DNA of 13,469 nt. Source: UBA1794 sp964439955. GTDB lineage: Bacteria; Bacteroidota; Bacteroidia; Bacteroidales; Bacteroidaceae. The translations under genes were made by a program, and so were the position numbers. The notes beneath the pieces were generated by a model, which worked only from the letters and a program-made list of their open reading frames with translations, did not search any database and was not told the DNA's origin. Shown here piece by piece: positions 6,308 through 13,352 of this stretch; position 1 is the first letter of the stretch; each line of letters begins with the position of its first letter. The stretch spans positions 1 through 13,469 of the forward strand of contig CAYTPX010000042.1 of assembly GCA_964439955.1 (NCBI GenBank), read 5' to 3'.

Positions 6308-7464
6308 AAACTGTACTGCGCTCTTTTTGCTTGCGGGCGGATATTGTACCGCCCAAGCACAAACTTCCTACAGCATTTCAGGCTATCTCGATGACGCGGA
6401 AGCGGAAGGGCGGAAAATCTATCTCCAGGTTTACGATACCAACACGAGAATAGACTCCGCTACCATAACGAACCAACAATTCCGCATGGCCGGAACGGCT
6501 CAAGCCCCGTATTTTGCCCGCATCGATTTGGACAACTGGAAAGAATTTGCCCTCTTAGTGCTGGAAGATTCCGTAGAGATAGATTTCAAAAAACACCTTC
6601 CCAAGTCCGGGGGGCGGCTCACCAAAGCCTTGCTGGCCTACTCTGCAGAAAAAGATTCCATCACTAAAGCACTGTACACGACTTATGAAGCACTAAAAAC
6701 GGAATATACCCCCGGAGAAGAGCTTGAGGCGAAAGTGAGCAGTATCTTTTCCCAGTTCAAACAAGCAATGTACGACTGCTACTCGCGATGGATACAATCC
6801 AACGGGGACGATGGCGTGGGCGAAGCCGCTTGGCGAGATGGGAAAACCGATGCTGCACTCGATAATAACCCGGAAATGCTCAAGCGCCTCTACAACCAAC
6901 TCACTCCCCACGCCCAGTCTACGCTACAGTCTGCCCAGAAAGGCCTAAGCGAAATCAATGCGTTGGAGAACACGGCAATCGGGAAACCTTTTGTAGACGT
7001 CGAAGGATTTACCCCGGAGGGGGAACCCATCCGCCTGTCCGACTATGCCGGAAAAGGCAAACTCACCTTGGTAGACTTCTGGGCCAGTTGGTGCGGCCCC
7101 TGCCGACAAGAGGGAAGAGAGACGCTGAAACCCCTATGGGAAAAATACAAAGGAAATGACAACGTAACCATCATAGGCGTTGCCGTACGGGATGAGAAAG
7201 CAAATACGCTACAAGCTCTTGCCGAAGAGGGATACGAATGGCCGCAAATCATAGACACCGGAAATAAACCTCTGGAACAGTACGGGATCAAAGGGATTCC
7301 CCACATCCTGTTGCTCGCGCCGGACGGAACCATTGTGGCGCGCGGCCTGCGGGGCGGAGGTATAGAACAAGCCATCACAGAACAACTGGAAAAAACAAAT
7401 AACCAATAAAGGACAACGTCATGCAACTGATAGACGGAAAGGCAACAGCTGCCAAAATAAAAGA
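6276..7464 (+). repeat. Direct repeat copy 2 (1189 bp)
   Basis: Partner of 5061-6249. It ends inside the intact folD. The bases just before it (6249-6275) resemble the leader of copy 1 but differ by transitions, and copy 2 alone has a 10-bp tandem duplication, ATAATTATGG twice (6269-6288), at its start. Confidence 0.95.
6285..7409 (+). CDS. TlpA-like thioredoxin protein with DUF4369 domain, copy 2
   Basis: A 374-residue protein identical to the product of 5070-6194: signal peptide, DUF4369 domain, helical linker, and redoxin domain with CGPC at 270-273 and cis-Pro 339. The start ATG lies in the second unit of a 10-bp tandem repeat and overlaps the end of the truncated folD fragment in another frame. 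Intact folD starts 11 bp after its stop, so this copy probably keeps the original tlpA-folD linkage. Full identity implies either recent duplication or ongoing gene conversion. Two copies should raise gene dosage, as no sequence divergence points to separate functions. Confidence 0.92.
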   Translation: MVISTCLKNCTALFLLAGGYCTAQAQTSYSISGYLDDAEAEGRKIYLQVYDTNTRIDSATITNQQFRMAGTAQAPYFARIDLDNWKEFALLVLEDSVEIDFKKHLPKSGGRLTKALLAYSAEKDSITKALYTTYEALKTEYTPGEELEAKVSSIFSQFKQAMYDCYSRWIQSNGDDGVGEAAWRDGKTDAALDNNPEMLKRLYNQLTPHAQSTLQSAQKGLSEINALENTAIGKPFVDVEGFTPEGEPIRLSDYAGKGKLTLVDFWASWCGPCRQEGRETLKPLWEKYKGNDNVTIIGVAVRDEKANTLQALAEEGYEWPQIIDTGNKPLEQYGIKGIPHILLLAPDGTIVARGLRGGGIEQAITEQLEKTNNQ

Positions 7465-8302
7465 AGAGATAGCCGCCGAAGTGGCGCAAATCGTAGCCAA
7501 CGGAGGCAAGCGCCCCCACTTGGCCGCCATCCTCGTGGGGCACGACGGGGGAAGCGAGACCTACGTCCGCAACAAGGTATTGGCTTGTGAGGCTTGCGGC
7601 TTCAAGTCGACGCTCATACGTTTCGAGGACAACGTGGCGGAAGAGGAACTCTTGGCCAAAGTGGAAGAACTAAACCACGACGATGACGTGGACGGGTTCA
7701 TCGTACAACTTCCCTTGCCCAAACATATATCGGAACAAAAAGTAATCGAAACCATTGACTATCGGAAAGACGTGGACGGCTTCCATCCCATCAACGTGGG
7801 CCGTATGTCTATCGGCTTACCTTGTTATATCAGCGCGACGCCTAACGGGATGCTCGAATTGCTCCGCCGCTATGGCATCGAGACCTCAGGAAAACACTGC
7901 GTAGTGCTCGGCCGGAGCAACATCGTGGGCAAACCGATGGCCATGCTCATGATGCAAAAAGCCAACCCGGGCGATGCCACCGTGACCGTCTGCCACAGCC
8001 GGACAAAGAACTTGAAGGAAATTTGCCGCACCGCCGACATTCTCATCGCTGCCATGGGACAACCCAATTTCGTTACGGCCGACATGGTGAAGGAAGGCGC
8101 TGTCGTTCTCGACGTAGGCACAACCCGTGTACCGAATCCTGCCATGAAAAGCGGATTCAAGCTCACGGGTGACGTGAAGTTCGACGAGGTCGCCCCGAAG
8201 TGCTCCTACATTACCCCCGTTCCCGGCGGCGTAGGCCCGATGACAATCTGCTCGCTGATGAAAAACACCCTGCTGGCAGGGAAAAAAGCCATCTACGAAT
8301 AA
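7421..8302 (+). CDS. folD: Bifunctional methylenetetrahydrofolate dehydrogenase/cyclohydrolase FolD
   Basis: A 293-residue cytosolic enzyme of one-carbon metabolism. It oxidises 5,10-methylene-THF to 5,10-methenyl-THF with NAD(P)+ and hydrolyses that to 10-formyl-THF, feeding purine and formyl-methionine synthesis. Seen: catalytic segment ETYVRNK (46-52; Tyr48 and Lys52 expected catalytic), DGFIVQLPLP (91-100), KDVDGFHP (116-123), the dinucleotide-binding GRSNIVGKP (164-172), and PVPGGVGPMT (266-275). Length is normal. It follows tlpA copy 2 by 11 bp, suggesting co-transcription. No clear terminator follows; the next element is the promoter of tRNA-His. Confidence 0.97.
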   Translation: MQLIDGKATAAKIKEEIAAEVAQIVANGGKRPHLAAILVGHDGGSETYVRNKVLACEACGFKSTLIRFEDNVAEEELLAKVEELNHDDDVDGFIVQLPLPKHISEQKVIETIDYRKDVDGFHPINVGRMSIGLPCYISATPNGMLELLRRYGIETSGKHCVVLGRSNIVGKPMAMLMMQKANPGDATVTVCHSRTKNLKEICRTADILIAAMGQPNFVTADMVKEGAVVLDVGTTRVPNPAMKSGFKLTGDVKFDEVAPKCSYITPVPGGVGPMTICSLMKNTLLAGKKAIYE

Positions 8303-8318
8303 AAAAAGCCTGTTTCTT

Positions 8319-8349
8319 TTTGCAGATATGGAAGGAAGGGCTATCTTTG
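8319..8349 (+). promoter_or_regulatory. Strong Bacteroidales promoter for tRNA-His
   Basis: TTTG (8319-8322), 19-nt spacer, then TATCTTTG (8342-8349): full matches to the -33 and TAnnTTTG elements of the primary sigma factor of Bacteroidota. The tRNA begins about 60 bp downstream. Confidence 0.8.
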
Positions 8350-8409
8350 CAGCGCTTTTCAGGACTTTCCCTCAAGTAAGGTGGATTTTTCACTGTAAGA
8401 GCTGTACAT

Positions 8410-8487
<78 letters not shown>

Positions 8488-8520
8488 CTTGCACGCTTAT
8501 TCATTAGCGGTGGAATGTAT

Positions 8521-8565
8521 AAAAAAGAGGTGCATCCCTTCCTAACCGGGATGCGCCTCTTTTTT
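8521..8565 (+). terminator. Terminator after tRNA-His, possibly bidirectional
   Basis: Arms 8521-8538 and 8548-8565 form an 18-bp stem with one imperfect pair and a 9-nt loop. The stem carries an A run on one side and a T run on the other, so it can end the tRNA transcript and the facing YigZ-family gene (stop at 8600). Confidence 0.88.
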
Positions 8566-8599
8566 GTCCGGCCACAAGCTACTTGGACAAACTATCGTG

Positions 8600-9211
8600 C
8601 TACTTCTCCACGAACCGCAGCGTCTCCACCTTCGACAACCGCTCCCGCAAACGGGGCATCCTCCCCCGCCGGATACGCAACACAATGCAGCAATCCGTAT
8701 CGTAACTCTGCACGACAACCGCAGGCCCTTCCTCTTTCACGACCCGCATCACGTCGTTCATGAACGGATATTCAAAGCCAACCGCCACTTCCTCATCCAC
8801 CGTCTTCACCACCACCTCCGCGGCGTCCAGCGCCGCGGAGGCGGCCGTGCGGTAAGCCACTATCAGCCCGCTCGTCCCCAGCTTGATCCCGCCAAAATAG
8901 CGCACCACGACCACCAACACGTCCGTCAGTTCCCGCGAATTGATCTGCCCCAATATCGGCTTGCCTGCCGTCCCCGACGGCTCCCCGTTGTCGTTCGCCC
9001 GGAACTCCTTGCGCTCCGGCCCCAACATATAGGCATAACACAAGTGGCGGGCGTCGTAATACCGTTTACCATATTCCTCCAGCCGCGACTTCACCTCCTC
9101 CACCGTGCGCACCGGCACGGCGATGGCAATGAATTTGCTCCGCTTTTCCGAATACACACCTTCGGAGATGCCCTCCACCGTGCGGTATGAATCATTCAAA
9201 TGCTCGTCCAT
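8600..9211 (-). CDS. YigZ/IMPACT family protein
   Basis: A 203-residue protein starting MDEHLNDSYRTVEGISEGVY. Diagnostic IMPACT N-domain motifs are present: YYDARHLCYAY (51-61), NDNGEPSGTAGKPIL (73-87) and VRYFGGIKLGTSGLIVAY (103-120). A ferredoxin-like C-terminal domain (DUF1949 type) follows from about 138. Length equals the bacterial YigZ family (about 200). The cellular role is poorly defined; eukaryotic IMPACT regulates translation through GCN1/GCN2. The frame stays open upstream through the N run into ahpF, but that is an effect of the placeholder bases: the ATG at 9211 gives the normal N-terminus. A promoter box ends 5 bp before the start. Confidence 0.95.
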   Translation of the reverse strand: MDEHLNDSYRTVEGISEGVYSEKRSKFIAIAVPVRTVEEVKSRLEEYGKRYYDARHLCYAYMLGPERKEFRANDNGEPSGTAGKPILGQINSRELTDVLVVVVRYFGGIKLGTSGLIVAYRTAASAALDAAEVVVKTVDEEVAVGFEYPFMNDVMRVVKEEGPAVVVQSYDTDCCIVLRIRRGRMPRLRERLSKVETLRFVEK

Positions 9212-9215
9212 GCTG

Positions 9216-9223
9216 CAAAAATA
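9216..9223 (-). promoter_or_regulatory. -7 promoter box immediately before the YigZ-family gene
   Basis: TATTTTTG on the minus strand is a perfect TAnnTTTG match ending only 4 bases before the ATG at 9211. Transcription would begin at or very near the start codon, so the mRNA may be leaderless. The -33 region is a poor match. Confidence 0.45.
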
Positions 9224-9264
9224 CGAAACATCGCGCACACTCCCCCTGCACGCGGCCGCAGAAA

Positions 9265-9364
9265 NNNNNNNNNNNNNNNNNNNNNNNNNNNNNNNNNNNN
9301 NNNNNNNNNNNNNNNNNNNNNNNNNNNNNNNNNNNNNNNNNNNNNNNNNNNNNNNNNNNNNNNN
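9265..9364. other. Assembly gap of 100 N
   Basis: Exactly 100 undetermined bases, the usual placeholder for a scaffold gap of unknown size. ahpF enters it from the right at codon 371 of an expected 510-530, so at least about 420 bp of coding sequence must be missing if the gene is normal. The true gap is therefore larger than shown. Confidence 0.98.
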
Positions 9365-10477
9365 GATAGCGGCCTCGACGCCTGAGTTGCCGCCTCCCAC
9401 CACGGCCACGTGCTTCCCTTGGAAGAAAGGCCCGTCGCAGTGGGGGCAGAAGGCCACGCCCCGGCCTATATACTCCTGCTCGCCCTCCACGCCCAGCCGA
9501 CGCCAGCCCGCCCCGGTGGCTATGATGACCACCGGGGCCGCAAAGCGTTCCCCGCCGGACACCTGCACGCTTTTTTGCGCGCCTTCCAAGGAAACCGACT
9601 CGATGCGGCGGTTTTCGTAGAGGGCGACGGGATACCGACCCAGATGGGCGCGCAAGCCGGTGGCCAGCTGTGCTCCCGTGGTGTAAGGCACGGAAACCAG
9701 ATTCTCGATACCCACCGTCTCCTTCACCTGCCCGCCTACCGTCTGGGCCACGAGCGCCACCCGCAGCCCCTTGCGGGCCGCATAGATGGCCGCCGACACG
9801 CCCGCAGGGCCGCCGCCCAGCACCAGCACGTCGGACTCGCATGCCTCCCGCGCCCCGTCGCCAGGCGCATGGCTGCCGAAAACCGCCTCCAGCTTCTCCA
9901 GCAGTTCGCCCAGCGACCCGCGGCCCACGTGGAGCAACTTGCCGTTGGCGTATACCGTGGGGACAGCCCGGACCTTCAGGGCTTCCACCTCGTCGGGGAA
10001 GAGCGCGCCGTCCACCATCTCATGCGTAACCGACGAGTTCCCCAAGGCTATGACATTGAGCGCCTGCACCACGTCGGGGCAGTTGGTGCACGTCAGCGAA
10101 ACATAAGTCTGCAAGCGGACCGGCCCCCGCAAGGCGGCTATGCGCCCCGCCATGGCTTCATCCGGCAGGTTCTTCCCCGTCCCGTCGGCGTTCAGCACCG
10201 CCAGCAGCAACGACGTGAACTCGTGCCCGCCGGGTATGCTCCGGAACACGATGCCCGTGGGCTTCCCCTCCTTTTCCAAGGCAAAGCCCAGCCCCGTCGT
10301 CCCCGCCTCTTCCACTTGGCACGACAACCGCCCGGAACAAGAGGCCACCTCGTCCACGAACTCCCGCAGCCCGGAGGCCGAGGCGTGCCGCGGGTCGTAG
10401 GCGACACGGAAAGTATAATCAGCACGCAAGTGCAGGAAAAGTTCCCGCACTTGGTCCAGAATCCCGGATTCCAGCAT
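9365..10477 (-). CDS. ahpF: Alkyl hydroperoxide reductase subunit F (5' part, cut by gap)
   Basis: The first 371 residues of AhpF, the NAD(P)H-dependent flavoprotein that reduces AhpC after peroxide turnover. The N-terminal double-thioredoxin-fold domain (1-200) holds CTNC (130-133). The FAD-binding segment has GGGPAGVSAA (221-230), followed by VGGQVKETVGIENL (247-260), IIATGAGWRRLGVEGE (318-333), redox pair CPHC in FCPHCDGP (343-350), and the start of the NAD(P)H-binding Rossmann motif GGGNSGVEAA (361-370). The sequence then enters the N run; the C-terminal FAD/NAD part is missing from the assembly. The ATG at 10477 was chosen over TTG at 10483 because MLESGILDQVRELF aligns with the usual AhpF N-terminus and follows the ahpC stop by 2 bp. 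Confidence 0.95.
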
Positions 10478-10479
10478 AA

Positions 10480-11046
10480 TCAAATCTTGCCAACCAGGTC
10501 AATACTCGGCTTGAGCGTAGCTTCCCCCTTGCGCCATTTGGCAGGGCAGACCTCACCGTCGTGCGTGGCAACGAACTGCGCCGCCTCCACCTTGCGCAAC
10601 AACTCGTCGGCATTGCGCCCGATGTTGTTGTCGTGTATCTCCGCCAGCTTTACCTTTCCCTCCGGATTCACCAGGAACGTCCCGCGATAGGCCATCCCCT
10701 CTTCCTCGACCATCACGCCGAAAGCGCGGCACAGCGCCCCGGTCGGGTCGGCCAGCATCGGGTATTTGATCTTGCGGATGCTCTCCGACGCGTCGTGCCA
10801 TGCCTTGTGCACGTAGTGCGAGTCGGTACTTACGGAGTAAACCTCCACGCCCATGGCCTGGAACTGCCCGTACTTCTCGGCCATGTCTACCAGCTCCGTA
10901 GGGCAAACAAAGGTGAAATCGGCCGGATAAAAGAAGAAGATGGCCCATTTGCCCTGCACGTCTTCGTTAGTCACTGTCTTGAATGCCCCGTCTTGGAACG
11001 CCTGGACTTTGAACTCAGGCAGCTTGGAATTGATAATTGCTTCCAT
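10480..11046 (-). CDS. ahpC: Alkyl hydroperoxide reductase subunit C (2-Cys peroxiredoxin)
   Basis: A 188-residue typical 2-Cys peroxiredoxin that reduces hydrogen peroxide, organic peroxides and peroxynitrite in the cytosol. The peroxidatic Cys48 lies in DFTFVCPTEL (43-52), the resolving Cys167 in GEVCPAKW (164-171), and the active-site Arg in YRGTF (120-124). GGLG and YF features of sensitive enzymes were not assessed in detail. The start is ATG at 11046 (MEAIINSKLPEF); a longer open frame upstream lacks homology and overlaps the promoter. ahpF follows after 2 bp, so the pair forms an operon from the promoter at 11078-11109. Confidence 0.98.
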   Translation of the reverse strand: MEAIINSKLPEFKVQAFQDGAFKTVTNEDVQGKWAIFFFYPADFTFVCPTELVDMAEKYGQFQAMGVEVYSVSTDSHYVHKAWHDASESIRKIKYPMLADPTGALCRAFGVMVEEEGMAYRGTFLVNPEGKVKLAEIHDNNIGRNADELLRKVEAAQFVATHDGEVCPAKWRKGEATLKPSIDLVGKI

Positions 11047-11077
11047 AGTTGTATTTATTACAATATTAAACTTGTTG

Positions 11078-11109
11078 CAAATATAGGGCATCCAAGGGAA
11101 CAGGGCAAT
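11078..11109 (-). promoter_or_regulatory. Promoter of ahpCF
   Basis: On the minus strand, ATTG (11106-11109), a 20-nt spacer and TATATTTG (11078-11085), a perfect TAnnTTTG. The leader to the ahpC ATG is about 25-30 nt and AT-rich. An AT-rich segment at 11111-11130 lies where an OxyR-type activator could bind, but no convincing OxyR motif was recognised. Confidence 0.75.
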
Positions 11110-11235
11110 CACTATTTTTAGGTATTTTGTCGGATTTTCCCGGAAAGTGCGCCCCCGGCCCCGCTTTCCCCCGCCGTGCCCTCCAAACAGCGCCGGGACT
11201 ATTGCCCGAAAGCCCCGCCTGTTTTTGCAGGAAGC

Positions 11236-11259
11236 CCCGCCGCTTTCCGGGAAAAGCCC
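11236..11259. repeat. 24-bp 3'-flank module, copy at gene A
   Basis: These 24 bases, lying one base beyond the stop of the 11261-12031 gene, are identical to 12131-12154, directly beyond the stop of the 12155-12895 gene. They include TTTCCGGGAAAA, whose inverse complement stands again at 11135-11147, so a long 3' hairpin (11135-11147 with 11243-11255) is possible in the gene A transcript. The 11047-11260 spacer holds this and the ahpC promoter, no gene. Confidence 0.7.
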
Positions 11260-11260
11260 C

Positions 11261-12031
11261 TCAGTCCATTTCCTCCATCGGCGTCGTCAGCAGAAGGAGC
11301 ACGTAGCACTCCGGCGAATAGCGGCAGAGGGCTACTTGGCGAATGCCCTTGAAATTATAAGGGAGGGAATAGAAAGGCGCAACACCATTGGCACGCCGGA
11401 AACCGGGCATCCGGCGGAAAACACGCCTCACGCCATCATCGTCCCAAAGCAAGTAGCAGTTCTTCCCTTCGTAGTAATAGGGAACCAGCCCGTTGTAGTC
11501 CTCGAACCCGGGAGAACCATAGAGGAGCGCTTCCCCCGCCCGCAGGCGTCCGCCGGTCAGCATGGAGAGGACTTCCCCGAAAGCCGTGGCACGAAACCGG
11601 CGGCCTCCGGCTTCATACGCCACGCGCACCGAATCAAGCGGCCAACACTCCACCAGCTCCATCACCACCGGGGCGTACCCCAGCACCGCAAGGTGTCCCA
11701 CGTCTTGCTGGAGCCGCCCCGGAGTCCGGTATCTGTTCGCAGTGAAGTCCAACGCAGTCCCTTCGATGGCAATGTTGTCCGGCAGGCAGGCCGCGCTGTC
11801 GGAGGGCATCCGGGTTATGAAATCCAGCCGCTGCTTCAAGGAAGCCATACGCCTCCTGTCCACTTCCACCTGCATCTCCAGTTCGCGCCCCTGCGGGGAA
11901 GGCGGAATGAGCAAAACACTGTCCACCGCCTGCGCCTGCACCCCGGAAAAGAAGGAAAGCGCCCACAGCAGAAACAGACTCCTTACCATCGTCCAAACCG
12001 ACGCAAGGTTTCTTAAAACAACTTTCTTCAT
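11261..12031 (-). CDS. Exported paralogue A of an unrecognised tandem family
   Basis: A 256-residue protein I do not recognise. Residues 1-34 form a long signal peptide (MKKVVLRNLASVWTMVRSLF then LLWALSFFSGVQAQ); an internal ATG at residue 15 could be an alternative start. It shares three blocks with the next gene: ELVECWPLDS (125-134), GLVPYYYEGKNCYLLWDDD (181-199) and FKGIRQVALCR......YVLLLLTTPMEEMD (227-256). The last block also occurs at the end of the window. The protein ends exactly at EMD like its relatives. No catalytic motif was seen; two conserved Cys (192, 236) could be structural. It is the last member before ahpC and has no obvious promoter of its own, so it may be read from gene B or from an atypical promoter in 12032-12100. 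Confidence 0.8.
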   Translation of the reverse strand: MKKVVLRNLASVWTMVRSLFLLWALSFFSGVQAQAVDSVLLIPPSPQGRELEMQVEVDRRRMASLKQRLDFITRMPSDSAACLPDNIAIEGTALDFTANRYRTPGRLQQDVGHLAVLGYAPVVMELVECWPLDSVRVAYEAGGRRFRATAFGEVLSMLTGGRLRAGEALLYGSPGFEDYNGLVPYYYEGKNCYLLWDDDGVRRVFRRMPGFRRANGVAPFYSLPYNFKGIRQVALCRYSPECYVLLLLTTPMEEMD

Positions 12032-12101
12032 AGGTTCATTTTTATATGTAAAACAATTCTTTATATCCGCACTTTCTCCCGATAGCCCCTGCGCAAGGGG
12101 G

Positions 12102-12153
12102 AAAAAGCGGCAAGGCTTCCCGGAAAAACTCCCGCCGCTTTCCGGGAAAAGCC
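12102..12153 (-). terminator. Hairpin terminator after paralogue B
   Basis: TTCCCGGAAA (12117-12126) pairs with TTTCCGGGAA (12139-12148), extended by GGC/GCC, around a 12-nt loop. On the minus strand TTGCCGC and five T follow. The right arm is part of the 24-bp module shared with gene A, and the 16 bases at 12103-12118 equal 2845-2860. Confidence 0.55.
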
Positions 12154-12154
12154 C

Positions 12155-12895
12155 TCAGTCCATTTCCACCATCGGCTGCGTCAACAACAGGAGCACATAG
12201 CCGCGCCCCGGAAAGCGGCAAAGGGCCATCTGGCGCATGCCGCGGAAACTGTAGTCGAAGGAATATTGCAGGTAACGCACCCCCGCCACCTGCGGTTCTT
12301 GCCCCGGGACCTGCACGACCGAAGCATTGCCCGTCACCTCCGTAGCCCACGACTTTGTACAGCGTTCCGCCTCATCCCAAAGCAAAAGGCACGGCTCGCC
12401 CCGGTAAGAGACCGGCACAAGCCCGCTGAAAACCCGGCTTTCCCCCGCACCGGTGTAGGGGCGTTCCGGTTGTTCTTTGCCGATTTCCAACCCTTCGCCC
12501 ACAATCTCGCGAAGCCCGCGCAGGAAGCGCCGGTTGCGCGCAGCGGGTGAAACCGGCGCGTCGCCGGAGGCCAAGAGCGAATCCACCTGCCACAACTGCA
12601 CCAGTTCGAGCCGCACGGGCAACGGGTCGGCAGCCGTTTCCCGCGAGCGCGCCACCGCCAAGAGACGCCCGTACTGCGCCGAGTCGGCGGTGAGGTAGGT
12701 GTCAAAGTCGAGCGCGTCGCCACCGTTGCCCCATTCATAGTTGTGGTAGTGCAAACCGCCCCCGCTCTCTGTTTCCATTTCATTGCCGGAGGGAAAAACA
12801 ATCACATACCTTTTTTCACCATCCTCCTGGGCGAAAACCGTTCCCGCCCAAGCGAAGAAGAACAAGTCCAATAACAGAAAACCAAGTTTTACCAT
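12155..12895 (-). CDS. Exported paralogue B of the unrecognised tandem family
   Basis: A 246-residue protein with a signal peptide MVKLGFLLLDLFFFAWAGTV then FAQ, cleaved near residue 22. Shared blocks with paralogue A: LDFDTYLTAD (62-71), LELVQLWQVDS (96-106), GLVPVSYRGEPCLLLWDE (158-175) and FRGMRQMALCR......YVLLLLTQPMVEMD (217-246). The middle (113-150) differs, and the N-terminal third (GGGLHYHNYEWGNGGD) is unrelated or strongly diverged. Tyr/Trp-rich beta-strand-like segments suggest a compact secreted domain. No known fold or active site recognised. The promoter at 13193-13224 can drive it through a leader of nearly 300 nt. Confidence 0.82.
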   Translation of the reverse strand: MVKLGFLLLDLFFFAWAGTVFAQEDGEKRYVIVFPSGNEMETESGGGLHYHNYEWGNGGDALDFDTYLTADSAQYGRLLAVARSRETAADPLPVRLELVQLWQVDSLLASGDAPVSPAARNRRFLRGLREIVGEGLEIGKEQPERPYTGAGESRVFSGLVPVSYRGEPCLLLWDEAERCTKSWATEVTGNASVVQVPGQEPQVAGVRYLQYSFDYSFRGMRQMALCRFPGRGYVLLLLTQPMVEMD

Positions 12896-12932
12896 GACAA
12901 ATTCGCATTATTATTTCCTAAAACTTCCAATG

Positions 12933-13076
12933 TCACATACATAGTTGTATCCACCCCGCTTCCGGATACATTAAAAAGACCTTCCCACACTCCGGGAAAC
13001 CACCGCCCGGGCTACAAGCGGGCAACAGGCTGGCGGGCGAAACCAACGCAATGCCTTCCAAAACAACTTCCTTCAT
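12933..13076 (-). pseudogene. Short ORF resembling the 5' end of paralogue A, likely remnant or leader peptide
   Basis: A 47-residue ORF (MKEVVLEGIALVSPASLLPA then CSPGGG...). Its first 37 bases match the start of paralogue A at 29 positions (MKEVVLEGIALV versus MKKVVLRNLASV), so it is probably the decayed front of another family member. It lies in the leader between the promoter at 13193-13224 and gene B, and stops 37 bp before gene B. A weak hairpin (TTCCC 12982-12986 with GGGAA 12994-12998) followed by a T run (12973-12977, minus strand) lies inside it. A lipobox-like LPAC is visible. Expression as a leader peptide is possible; a function is not demonstrated. The rest of 12896-13352 holds no other gene. 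Confidence 0.4.
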
Positions 13077-13182
13077 TTCCTTTTTTACTTTAAGTAAGTA
13101 CATTACCCCTCCCCCATCCTCTATCATTTGCACCTACACCGGGGAGGGAAAAGCATAGGGCAAACACGTCCGGTACACCGTA

Positions 13183-13191
13183 CCCCCCCCC
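13183..13191. repeat. Homopolymer tract of nine C (nine G on the minus strand)
   Basis: Nine consecutive C directly adjoin the -7 box of the leftward promoter, separated from TATATTTG by TG. On the transcript strand it is a G run at or just after the expected transcription start, a site prone to slipped-strand length change. Confidence 0.9.
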
Positions 13192-13192
13192 A

Positions 13193-13224
13193 CAAATATA
13201 AGTAGTTTTTACAAAAAACACAAG
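13193..13224 (-). promoter_or_regulatory. Strong promoter upstream of paralogue B
   Basis: On the minus strand CTTG (13221-13224), a 20-nt spacer and TATATTTG (13193-13200), a perfect TAnnTTTG. The flanks are strongly AT-rich (A and T runs at 13205-13232). It points toward the short ORF at 12933-13076 and gene B. Confidence 0.75.
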
Positions 13225-13298
13225 TTTTTTTTAGCACCGCCCCCATTTTTACCGGATTTGTTGCGCATCGTTTGGCAAAAACCGCCAACGCTTTTCCA

Positions 13299-13340
13299 AA
13301 AAACAGGGAAGGCTTTTCAGGGGAAGCCTTCCCTGTTTTT
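13299..13340. terminator. Strong bidirectional terminator after paralogue C
   Basis: A perfect 17-bp inverted repeat (13299-13315 with 13324-13340), 8-nt loop, with A5 and T5 ends. On the minus strand it follows the stop of the partial gene by 12 bp and ends in a T run, a textbook Rho-independent terminator. Confidence 0.92.
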
Positions 13341-13352
13341 GCAATAAACCCC

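Noticed and set aside
5061..7464. Insertion sequence or other mobile element as cause of the duplication
   Set aside because: No transposase, terminal inverted repeats or target-site duplication are visible; the break points show only short similarity.
8600..10483. One continuous frame joining AhpF and the YigZ-family protein
   Set aside because: It stays open only because the 100 N translate as unknown residues. Each side has its own complete family start or truncated end, and the gap size is arbitrary.
9410..10690. 426-codon plus-strand frame opposite ahpF and ahpC
   Set aside because: Antisense shadow of a clearly recognised ahpF; composition rich in Arg, His and Pro and no domain seen.
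11147..12016. 289-codon plus-strand frame opposite paralogue A
   Set aside because: The minus-strand frame has a signal peptide and a paralogue; the plus frame has neither.
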